Assembly (NCBI GenBank): GCA_902782805.1
Contig: CACZON010000227.1
Span: 1 to 6,118 of the forward strand
DNA length: 6,118 nucleotides
Direction of reading: 5' to 3'
Source of the DNA: Oscillospiraceae bacterium
Lineage (GTDB): Bacteria > Bacillota > Clostridia > Oscillospirales > Acutalibacteraceae
Shown: piece by piece, positions 1-4,986 of the stretch
How positions within the stretch are numbered: the first letter of the stretch is position 1
Layout: each line of letters starts with the position of its first letter
The notes under the pieces: model-generated
Seen by the model: only the letters and a program-made list of their open reading frames with translations
What the model was told of the DNA's origin: nothing
Databases searched by the model: none
Translations under genes and position numbers: made by a program

Positions 1-1230
1 GAGGACTTCCTCCTGCGCGTTTGCAGCGGCGGCTGCGGCGCGCTTTCTCTTTTTGATCTGGATGGATTCGTAGACGATGAATCCGAACATCGCGAGGATC
101 ATCAGCGCGGCGGTTGCGTAGTACATCATTTCAAAGCTCGTAGCATCGGCAACCTCTCCGCCGAGGATCGGTCCGAGCGTATTGCCGACGTCCGCGCCGA
201 TATAATAGGTGCTCGTCGCGATGCCGACCTTTGCAGGGGAGACCTGTTTGATGCAGGCACTCTGCAGCGAGATCTGGCCGCTGCCCTGGCCGAAGGCCTT
301 CATCGCGGCGGCGATGAGCAGCGGCGCGAGGGAGAACGAACGGCCGATCAGGACCATGCCGGCTGCGGTGACGATCAGCGAAGCGACAACGACGAGCATC
401 AGCGAGATCCGATCGAAGAAGCGGCCGATGAACGTACGGATCACGAACATGACCGCGGCGACCACGGTAAAGAACAGCGCGTAGCTGGCGATGCCGCGTT
501 CGTTCAGGGCGAATTTCTCAAGGAAGGAATTGACGACGCCGTTGGTCAGCGAGAACATGCCGCCCGTCAGCGAATAGACGATACATTCAACGGCGATAAA
601 GTCCTTGATTGAAATCTTCGTTTTTTCCGGTTTCTTCTCCACCTTTTCGGCCTTGAAGAAGATTGCCACAAGTACAACGCCGACTAAGGTTCCGATCGCG
701 ATGGAAAGGAACATGCCTCTGTAATCGACGAGGTCTTTGAGCGATTTTCCGACCTGCGGGCCGAAGGCCTGCGAAAGGATCTGGCCGAGGCCGAAATAAC
801 CGAGACCTTCGCTCATGCGCTCTTTCGGAATGAATTCGCTCGCCATCGCGAGGTTGGCCGTCCCGTTGATGCCGAAGAGCATGCCGTGGACGATGCGCAG
901 AACGAAGAGCATACCGGGATTCGGGACGACGATGTAAAGCAGGTACATCCCGAAGATGCCGAAGGTCGTATAGACGCAGATGTTGCGCTTCGAGAGTTTG
1001 TCCGACGCGAAGCCCGCGAACGGACGCATCAGAAGCGCCGCAAAGGAATAAACACCCACGATCCAGCCCGCGAACGAAAGGCTGGAGCCGAGGATATCGG
1101 TCGAATAGGAAGCAACCTGGGTGCTGATCATGCTGTAGCCGAAGCCGTTGATCAGGCTTAAGATCATCAGAAGGATGAAATGCTTGTTGAAAATGCCTTT
1201 CGGCTGCTCTCTTACTGAGGAATCCGCCAT
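1..1230 (-). CDS. MFS transporter, 12 TM helices (3' end cut by window edge)
   Basis: The reverse strand is open for 410 codons from an ATG at 1230-1228 to the window edge without a stop. The protein is a major facilitator superfamily secondary transporter of the inner membrane. Six hydrophobic helices (about residues 17-192) are followed by a charged cytoplasmic loop rich in K and E (about 193-210), then six more helices (about 211-388). An MFS motif-A sequence GFASDKLSKRN lies at residues 73-83 after helix 2, and its pseudo-repeat GRFFDR lies at 269-274 after helix 8. The tail (KKRKR at 393-397, then an alanine run) suggests the stop is only a few codons outside the window. A GAGAGG ribosome binding site (1245-1240), 9 bases upstream, supports the start. 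The gene is divergent from the esterase operon, so it may move the esterases' substrate or product. The substrate and direction of transport cannot be read from the sequence. Confidence 0.9.
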   Translation of the reverse strand, partial: MADSSVREQPKGIFNKHFILLMILSLINGFGYSMISTQVASYSTDILGSSLSFAGWIVGVYSFAALLMRPFAGFASDKLSKRNICVYTTFGIFGMYLLYIVVPNPGMLFVLRIVHGMLFGINGTANLAMASEFIPKERMSEGLGYFGLGQILSQAFGPQVGKSLKDLVDYRGMFLSIAIGTLVGVVLVAIFFKAEKVEKKPEKTKISIKDFIAVECIVYSLTGGMFSLTNGVVNSFLEKFALNERGIASYALFFTVVAAVMFVIRTFIGRFFDRISLMLVVVASLIVTAAGMVLIGRSFSLAPLLIAAAMKAFGQGSGQISLQSACIKQVSPAKVGIATSTYYIGADVGNTLGPILGGEVADATSFEMMYYATAALMILAMFGFIVYESIQIKKRKRAAAAAANAQEEVL

Positions 1231-1260
1231 AGTATCGCGCCTCTCATCACTTATTTTTCT

Positions 1261-1308
1261 GAAAAACAAAAAAGACCGGCCTATAAAAAAAGCCGAATCG
1301 AATCAGCT
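1261..1308 (-). promoter_or_regulatory. MFS leader: two overlapping U-tailed hairpins (attenuator candidate)
   Basis: In the MFS leader RNA, AGCUGA (1308-1303) can pair with UCGGCU (1296-1291) across the six-base loop UUCGAU, followed at once by a run of U to 1285. A second stem pairs GAUUCGGCU (1299-1291, one bulged U) with GGCCGGUC (1280-1273, G-U pairs included), followed by a long U-rich stretch (1272-1262). The two stems share bases 1299-1291, so they are mutually exclusive. Both look like weak rho-independent terminators inside the leader of the gene they precede. The structures are visible in the sequence; regulation is inference. The region is simply T-rich, so chance pairing is possible. 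Confidence 0.3.
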
Positions 1309-1315
1309 ACCTTTA

Positions 1316-1344
1316 ATCTTAATATATCGGATTTCCGTTGTCAA
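1316..1344 (-). promoter_or_regulatory. Sigma-A promoter of the MFS gene
   Basis: On the minus strand a perfect -35 box TTGACA (1344-1339) is followed by a 17-base spacer and a -10 box TAAGAT (1321-1316, 4 of 6 matches). Transcription would start near 1308-1311, leaving a leader of about 80 bases before the ATG. The -35 box overlaps one arm of an inverted repeat, so this promoter may be regulated there. Confidence 0.65.
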
Positions 1345-1367
1345 ATAAATTTTCGTGAAAAACGGAA
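1333..1367. promoter_or_regulatory. Nested inverted repeats over the MFS -35 box (operator candidate)
   Basis: TTCCGTT (1333-1339) and AACGGAA (1361-1367) form a perfect 7-base inverted repeat. Inside it sits a second near-palindrome, TTTTC-GT-GAAAA (1350-1361). The left arm touches the -35 box of the MFS promoter (1339-1344), so a bound protein would block or assist polymerase there. No specific regulator family is recognised. Confidence 0.35.
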
Positions 1368-1410
1368 TTTGGCGGACAGCTTCATCGATCTGCCTAAAAG
1401 CATCCCGGAA

Positions 1411-1484
1411 AAGCGTTTCGGATTGTTGACTTTTCCGATAGGGGATGCGATAATAAAAGCAGAAAACAGGCCGCGGAAACGCTT
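1411..1484. promoter_or_regulatory. Inverted pair of GAAACGCTT sites flanking the esterase promoter (LacI-family operator candidate)
   Basis: The 9-mer GAAACGCTT occurs on the minus strand at 1419-1411, just upstream of the -35 box, and again on the plus strand at 1476-1484, downstream of the -10 box. Centres are 65 bases apart. Each copy is a partial palindrome around a central CG (for example GGAA-ACGC-TTCC at 1475-1486). This is the style of LacI/GalR-family operators and agrees with the core of the CcpA cre site (AANCGNT), although the outer bases of the cre consensus do not match. Known: such repressors often bind paired operators around a promoter. Inferred: this pair controls the esterase operon. 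No regulator gene lies in the window. Confidence 0.4.
1426..1454 (+). promoter_or_regulatory. Extended -10 sigma-A promoter of the esterase operon
   Basis: A -35 box TTGACT (1426-1431, 5 of 6) and a -10 box GATAAT (1449-1454, 5 of 6) are separated by exactly 17 bases. A TGC triplet directly before the -10 box (1446-1448) gives the extended -10 form. This is the strongest-looking promoter in the window. Transcription should start near 1460, leaving a leader of about 77 bases before the first esterase gene. Confidence 0.8.
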
Positions 1485-1509
1485 CCCCGCGGCCGGCGGA
1501 GCGATCCGC
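1469..1509 (+). promoter_or_regulatory. Two stem-loops in the esterase operon leader
   Basis: GGCCGCGG (1469-1476) pairs perfectly with CCGCGGCC (1487-1494), and the loop between them carries the core of the downstream GAAACGCTT site. A second small hairpin follows: GCGGA (1496-1500) and TCCGC (1505-1509) close a GCGA loop of the GNRA tetraloop type. Neither is followed by a U tract, so they are not terminators. They begin about 10 bases after the predicted transcript start. They could protect the 5' end of the RNA, or the first could simply be a DNA palindrome bound by a repressor. Confidence 0.4.
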
Positions 1510-1525
1510 GCAATACGAACGAAAG

Positions 1526-1540
1526 AAGGAATCCGATTTG
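1526..1540 (+). promoter_or_regulatory. Ribosome binding site that decides a TTG start
   Basis: AAGGA (1526-1530) stands 7 bases before TTG (1538-1540). The next in-frame ATG lies 22 codons further in and has no comparable site, so TTG is the preferred start of the first esterase. Confidence 0.7.
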
Positions 1541-2683
1541 ATTTACAACCGCAACGAAGCGCTCGAATCCGACGCGCTGTATTTCGACGCCGCGCGCCTG
1601 AAAATGGCGCTTTTTACCGACGCGAACGGAAACCGCGGCCCGCGCCACGTCTTTGAACGCCCGGGCGTAAAGGTCGAGGACAACGGCGACGTGACCTTCT
1701 GCATCTACGCCCCGAACGCGAACGAGGCAGAGGTCTGCGGGATCGGCGGCTATATGGGCACCGAGCGCCATAAAATGGAGAAGGACGCGGAGGGCTATTT
1801 CACCGCGACCGTTTCCGGGATCCCTGCCGGCTATCATTATCACGAATACTATCTTGACGGCAATGTTACGATCAATCCCCAGGCGCCGATCGGCTACGGC
1901 TGCCATAAGCTGATCAATTTCTTTGAAAAGGCCGAAGAGGATTTCTATCTGATCAAAAACGTGCCTCACGGCGCGGTCCGGATGGAGCTGTTCGAATCGA
2001 AGGAGACCGGAAAGACCCGCTCCGTCTGGATCTATACGCCCCCGAAATACGAGCAGGAGCCGGAAAAGCGCTATCCTGTCCTCTATCTCAATCACGGCGG
2101 CGGCGAAAACGAAACGGGCTGGATCTGGCAGGGCAAGATCAATCATATCGCGGACAACATGCTCGCGGCGGGCGAATGCCGCGAGATGCTCATCGTGATG
2201 AACTGCCTCTACTGCGTCGACGAGCGAAAAGACAACGCGTTCCTCGCGGGGGATTTCGATTCGATGCTCCTGAACGACTGCATCCCCTTTATCGAAAAGA
2301 AGTACCGCGTTCTGCCGGGCAATGAAAACCGCGCGATCGCCGGGCTTTCGATGGGCAGCTACCACAGCCTCATGTCCGCGATGAAGCACCTCGGTTATTT
2401 CCGCTCGTTCGGCATCTTCTCCGGCGCGCTGACGAGAAGATGGTACTGCGATTTCGATTACTACAAGGATTTCGCCGACGTTGAGAATTTCAACGCGAAA
2501 ACGGACCTCTTCTTCCTCGGCTACGGCACCGACGAAGCGAACATCATCGCGGGACTGGAGCCGGATCTCAAGCGCTTCGACGAAACCGGCCTGCGCTACG
2601 TTCGGTATACGACCCCGGGTTATCACGAATGGACCGTCTGGCGCCGCTGCGTACGCGAATTTATGAAACTGTTATTCAAATAA
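1538..2683 (+). CDS. E-set/CBM48-like domain plus Esterase D/feruloyl-esterase-like hydrolase
   Basis: This is a 381-residue cytosolic carboxylic-ester hydrolase with no signal peptide. Residues about 30-115 form a beta-rich E-set (CBM48-like) domain of the kind found at the N-terminus of bacterial feruloyl-esterase-like proteins (note VTFCIYAPNANEAEV at 52-66). Residues about 145-381 are an alpha/beta hydrolase of the putative-esterase family (PF00756). HGGGENETGW (186-195) matches the oxyanion-hole region. The nucleophile is Ser271 in GLSMGS. His363 in PGYHEW is the likely catalytic histidine, and Asp332 in GYGTDE the likely acid. Relatives include CE1 feruloyl and acetyl-xylan esterases, which release ferulate or acetyl groups from plant xylan. 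Because this protein stays inside the cell, its substrate is more likely an imported oligosaccharide or small ester (inference). It is the first gene of an operon, 12 bases before the second esterase. Family call is secure; exact substrate is unknown. Confidence 0.88.
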   Translation: MIYNRNEALESDALYFDAARLKMALFTDANGNRGPRHVFERPGVKVEDNGDVTFCIYAPNANEAEVCGIGGYMGTERHKMEKDAEGYFTATVSGIPAGYHYHEYYLDGNVTINPQAPIGYGCHKLINFFEKAEEDFYLIKNVPHGAVRMELFESKETGKTRSVWIYTPPKYEQEPEKRYPVLYLNHGGGENETGWIWQGKINHIADNMLAAGECREMLIVMNCLYCVDERKDNAFLAGDFDSMLLNDCIPFIEKKYRVLPGNENRAIAGLSMGSYHSLMSAMKHLGYFRSFGIFSGALTRRWYCDFDYYKDFADVENFNAKTDLFFLGYGTDEANIIAGLEPDLKRFDETGLRYVRYTTPGYHEWTVWRRCVREFMKLLFK

Positions 2684-2698
2684 GGAGGATCATATATG
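2683..2698 (+). promoter_or_regulatory. Strong ribosome binding site of the carboxylesterase
   Basis: AGGAGG (2683-2688) overlaps the last base of the upstream TAA stop and sits 7 bases before the ATG at 2696. This near-perfect site implies efficient translation of the second gene and fixes its start. Confidence 0.85.
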
Positions 2699-4231
2699 CT
2701 CAGAGAAACCATTACGGAAAACGGCCGCGTCCGCGGTCTTACCGGAACCGACGCGAGGATCACCGTCTATAAGGGGATCCCGTACGCCGCGCCGCCCGTC
2801 GGCGAAAACCGCTGGCGCGCCCCTCAGCCCTGCGAAAACTGGGAGGGGGTTCGCGAGTGCTTCGAATTCGGACCGATCAACATGCAGCGCACTCCGGGCA
2901 AAAATCCGGACGCGTTCTATTCGAAAGAATGGCACGTCGATCCCGAGGTCCCGATGAGCGAAGACAGCCTCTATCTCAATATCTGGACGCCGGCCAAATC
3001 AACCGATGAAAATCTGCCGGTCATGGTCTGGATCTTCGGCGGCGGATTCCAGGAGGGCTATTCCTGGGAGATGGAATTCGACGGCGAGCGCATCGCCTCG
3101 CGCGGGGTGATCCTCGTTTCGATCGGCTACCGCCTAAACGTTTTCGGCTTCCTTTCACATCCGGAGCTGACGGCGCAGGATCCCGAAAATCCGACGAACT
3201 TCGGCCTGCTCGATCAGCTCGCCGCGATCCGTTGGGTCGGCCGCAATATCCAGTATTTCGGCGGAAATCCGAAGAATATCACGATCTTCGGCCAGTCGGC
3301 CGGCGGCGACGGCGTCTACGCCCACCTCTGCTCGCCGCGCTCGAAGGGTGCGTTCCAGAAGGGCATCGTAGAGTCGAACGGCGGCTTCCGCTATCCGTAC
3401 CCGAAGAATTTCCTCTCCGTCCCGCGCGAGACGCTGAACGAAGCCGAGGCAAAGGGCGTTCGCTTCCTTAAGTGGCTCGGCGTTTCCTCGATCGAAGAGG
3501 CGCGCGCGCTCGACGCGCAGTATCTCGAGGAGAAGCAGGCCGAATTCAACCTCTTTGCGATCCCGGTCGTCGACGGAAAATTCCTCCTGCGCGATATGCC
3601 GCAGACGGTTCTCCACGGCGAGATGAACGATATCCCCTTTATGATCGGCAATACGGCCGACGAATTCCCCGTAGGCCCTGCGGGCGAGAGCGAAGCGGAG
3701 ATCGCCGCCTGGGCAAAGGAGAACTTCGGCGACCGCGCGGACGAATTCATGGAGATCGTCCGGCGCGAAGCGGCCGCCGAAGGCAAGAGCCTCAAAGCCG
3801 CGGCCTCGATCTCGTCCTTCGAGATCGGCGCACAGCTCGCGCTTCACTATATGGTCAAATACGGCCGCGATCCGTACTATTACCGCTTCGATCCGACCGT
3901 TCCCGGCGCGGACGATCCCGGCGCCTATCATTCCTGCGATCTCTGGTTCGAATTCGAAACGCTGATGAAGTGCTGGAGACCCTTCGACGGCCATCATTTC
4001 GATCTTTCGCGGAAAATGTGCAACTACTGGACGAACTTCGCGAAGACCGGCGATCCGAACGGCCTCGACGCCGACGGCACGCCGATGCCGAAATGGGAGA
4101 AATACACGAAGGACAGCAAAACCTACCTCAAGTTCTTCGACGAGATTTCCGTCAGCGGCGAGGTTTCCGAAAAGCTGCGCTTCCTGCTCGATCTCAACCT
4201 CAAATTCTTTGAAGAAGGCAACGTGATCTGA
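2696..4231 (+). CDS. Type-B carboxylesterase (COesterase family, PF00135)
   Basis: This is a 511-residue alpha/beta hydrolase of the carboxylesterase type B / para-nitrobenzyl esterase group, which hydrolyses a wide range of carboxylic esters. The N-terminal YKGIPYAAPPVGENRW (25-40) and the signature EDSLYLNIW (89-97) are diagnostic. The oxyanion hole is FGGGF (114-118). The nucleophile is Ser201 in GQSAGG, where glutamine replaces the more common glutamate. The likely acid is Glu323 in NTADEF and the likely histidine is His412 in GAYHSCDLWFEF, so the triad looks intact. Length is normal for the family. There is no signal peptide, so the enzyme should be cytosolic. It is translationally close to the upstream esterase and shares its promoter and terminator, which suggests the two act on the same compound or on successive ester bonds. 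Substrate cannot be assigned from sequence. Confidence 0.93.
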   Translation: MLRETITENGRVRGLTGTDARITVYKGIPYAAPPVGENRWRAPQPCENWEGVRECFEFGPINMQRTPGKNPDAFYSKEWHVDPEVPMSEDSLYLNIWTPAKSTDENLPVMVWIFGGGFQEGYSWEMEFDGERIASRGVILVSIGYRLNVFGFLSHPELTAQDPENPTNFGLLDQLAAIRWVGRNIQYFGGNPKNITIFGQSAGGDGVYAHLCSPRSKGAFQKGIVESNGGFRYPYPKNFLSVPRETLNEAEAKGVRFLKWLGVSSIEEARALDAQYLEEKQAEFNLFAIPVVDGKFLLRDMPQTVLHGEMNDIPFMIGNTADEFPVGPAGESEAEIAAWAKENFGDRADEFMEIVRREAAAEGKSLKAAASISSFEIGAQLALHYMVKYGRDPYYYRFDPTVPGADDPGAYHSCDLWFEFETLMKCWRPFDGHHFDLSRKMCNYWTNFAKTGDPNGLDADGTPMPKWEKYTKDSKTYLKFFDEISVSGEVSEKLRFLLDLNLKFFEEGNVI

Positions 4232-4278
4232 TCGCGCAGCACCTCTTTGAAGGCAATACGCGCCTTACCGAAACGATC

Positions 4279-4321
4279 AAAAGACCTGCATCGGACCAAA
4301 CGCCCGGTGCAGGTCTTTTTT
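4279..4321. terminator. Rho-independent terminator, usable from both strands
   Basis: A 12-pair stem joins 4283-4294 (GACCTGCATCGG) to 4304-4315 (CCGGTGCAGGTC) with one G-U pair and a 9-base loop. It is flanked by four A on the left and six T on the right, so the stem can extend by A-T pairs. On the plus strand it ends the esterase operon about 50 bases after its stop. On the minus strand it lies 13 bases after the stop of the TspO-like gene, with a shorter four-T tail. It therefore separates two convergent transcription units. Confidence 0.92.
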
Positions 4322-4334
4322 GCCGAAAACCCGT

Positions 4335-4826
4335 TCAGCGCGAGCGGAGGATCGCGCCGGACACGACGATGCAGTAGATCAGAAAGCCGATGCAGGGCAG
4401 AAGCAGCACCGCGGCGGCCTTCCGGCAGCGCCAGAAAAGGACCGCCATGGCGAGAAAGGCGATCAGATAGAGGATCTCCCAGATCAGGGCGAACGAAAGC
4501 GCGCGCATCGAGAAAAAGAGCAAGGGAAAGAAGAACGCGATGAAGATCGAAAGAAAATAGATATAGGCGGCGCTGCCGTGCTTTCGCGCGCTGCAGGGCG
4601 CACAGAGCGCAAGAGAATAGGCGGCGCCTTCGGTCAGGTAAAAGAGAAACCAGGCGCACGGAAAGGCCGAAGCCGGCAGAAATCCGGGAAGCGCGCCGCC
4701 GGAGCCGGAGACGGGCGAAAAGCCGCTCCCGAAAAGCCGGGCGGAAAGGAATCCGAAGAACATCGCGGAGAACAGCCCCGAAAAGAGATGCCGCAGTCTC
4801 GGCGAAAGGGAACGGTACGTTCTCAA
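4335..4826 (-). CDS. Divergent TspO/MBR-family membrane protein
   Basis: This 163-residue, very hydrophobic protein has the length and five-helix pattern of the TspO/MBR (tryptophan-rich sensory protein, peripheral benzodiazepine receptor) family. Supporting landmarks are AFPCAW followed by Y and GAA (54-69, like the family's FPxxWxxLY...A), FPLLFF (100-105, like WxPLFF), and AVLFWRCRKAAAVLLLPCIGF (128-148, like the FxxxxxxAxxLxxPYxxW stretch). Known TspO proteins bind porphyrins and affect stress and tetrapyrrole metabolism. Here the W of WxPLFF is F, PYxxW is PCxxF, and the family LN near the C-terminus is missing, so ligand binding may differ. The start is TTG at 4826, preceded by GGGAGG at an 8-base spacing. 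The gene converges on the esterase operon and is divergent from the M16 gene. An unrelated small membrane protein cannot be fully excluded. Confidence 0.7.
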   Translation of the reverse strand: MRTYRSLSPRLRHLFSGLFSAMFFGFLSARLFGSGFSPVSGSGGALPGFLPASAFPCAWFLFYLTEGAAYSLALCAPCSARKHGSAAYIYFLSIFIAFFFPLLFFSMRALSFALIWEILYLIAFLAMAVLFWRCRKAAAVLLLPCIGFLIYCIVVSGAILRSR

Positions 4827-4840
4827 AAAAAACGCCTCCC
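4824..4840 (-). promoter_or_regulatory. Ribosome binding site and TTG start within an eight-T tract
   Basis: GGGAGG (4840-4835) stands 8 bases before a TTG start (4826-4824). The start codon's two T bases are the end of an uninterrupted run of eight T. No ATG in this frame lies near the site, so TTG is the supported start. Confidence 0.65.
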
Positions 4841-4917
4841 GAAAAACTCAGCTATGCATAGATATGAGGCGATATTCAAAAAAATGCATCAAATGCGCAA
4901 AATATTCGTAAAAACCC

Positions 4918-4946
4918 TTTCAAATCTCCGCTTGATGTGGTATACT
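4918..4946 (+). promoter_or_regulatory. Extended -10 promoter of the M16 gene
   Basis: The -10 box TATACT (4941-4946, 5 of 6) is preceded by TGG (4938-4940), giving an extended -10 element. A 17-base spacer places a poor -35 box, TTTCAA, at 4918-4923 (3 of 6), which is typical when an extended -10 compensates. Transcription should begin near 4952, about 30 bases before the TTG start. Confidence 0.6.
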
Positions 4947-4949
4947 CAC

Positions 4950-4963
4950 AATGTATATACGTT
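4950..4963. promoter_or_regulatory. Palindrome at the predicted M16 transcription start (operator candidate)
   Basis: AATGTATATACGTT is a 14-base near-palindrome with one mismatched pair, built on the perfect core GTATATAC (4953-4960). It lies over the predicted transcription start, a usual repressor position. GntR- and PadR-type repressors often use GTATA-TATAC-like sites, but no assignment is justified from this copy alone. Confidence 0.3.
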
Positions 4964-4969
4964 TGTATG

Positions 4970-4986
4970 AAGGATCTGATTTTTTG
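4970..4986 (+). promoter_or_regulatory. Ribosome binding site that supports a TTG start
   Basis: AAGGA (4970-4974) precedes TTG (4984-4986) by 9 bases. An in-frame ATG exists at 4951 but falls at the predicted transcription start and has no ribosome binding site, so TTG is preferred. The ATG at 4967 is in a different frame. Confidence 0.6.

Larger units (their letters stand above)
4827..4983. other. AT-rich divergent intergenic region
   Basis: This 157-base gap separates the start of the TspO-like gene from that of the M16 gene and is markedly more AT-rich than the genes. It contains a perfect 10-base palindrome CTATGCATAG (4852-4861), a second ATGCAT at 4884-4889, and a repeated AAATGC (4882-4887 and 4891-4896). 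These may be regulator sites, but none matches a regulator I recognise. I see a good promoter only toward the M16 gene. A minus-strand candidate (TTGCGC, 17 bases, GAATAT) is weak. Confidence 0.5.

Noticed and set aside
209..1161. Two 91-codon plus-strand frames (209-484 and 886-1161) inside the transporter
   Set aside because: Both are antisense to a continuous 12-helix MFS protein and have no domain or convincing start.
1475..1486. GGAAACGCTTCC considered as a true CcpA cre site
   Set aside because: The core AANCGNT fits, but the outer T/A and W positions of the cre consensus do not. It is reported only as a LacI-family-like site.
1496..1509. Small hairpin with GCGA loop considered as part of a known riboswitch
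   Set aside because: The leader is only about 77 bases and shows no conserved core of any riboswitch class I know. It is kept only as an unclassified stem-loop.
1394..2626. A 410-codon open frame on the minus strand opposite the first esterase
   Set aside because: It is rich in R, V, A and E with no recognisable domain, lies wholly antisense to a gene with an intact catalytic triad, and extends across that gene's promoter. It is a GC-rich codon shadow.
3155..3997. A 280-codon open frame on the minus strand inside the carboxylesterase
   Set aside because: It is antisense to a complete carboxylesterase with all signatures, and shows low-complexity composition with no family match.
3472..4212. 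A 246-codon plus-strand frame inside the carboxylesterase
   Set aside because: It is arginine-rich shadow translation of a well-supported gene in another frame, without a ribosome binding site.
4871..4907. Direct repeat ATATTC followed by A runs (4872 and 4902) considered as an iteron or repeat array
   Set aside because: Only two short, imperfect copies in an AT-rich stretch, which is within chance expectation.
4320..4970. A 216-codon plus-strand frame across the TspO-like gene and the AT-rich gap
   Set aside because: Its sequence is K/R/E/G-rich low complexity, as expected opposite a hydrophobic membrane protein. It starts inside the terminator's T tail and lacks a ribosome binding site.
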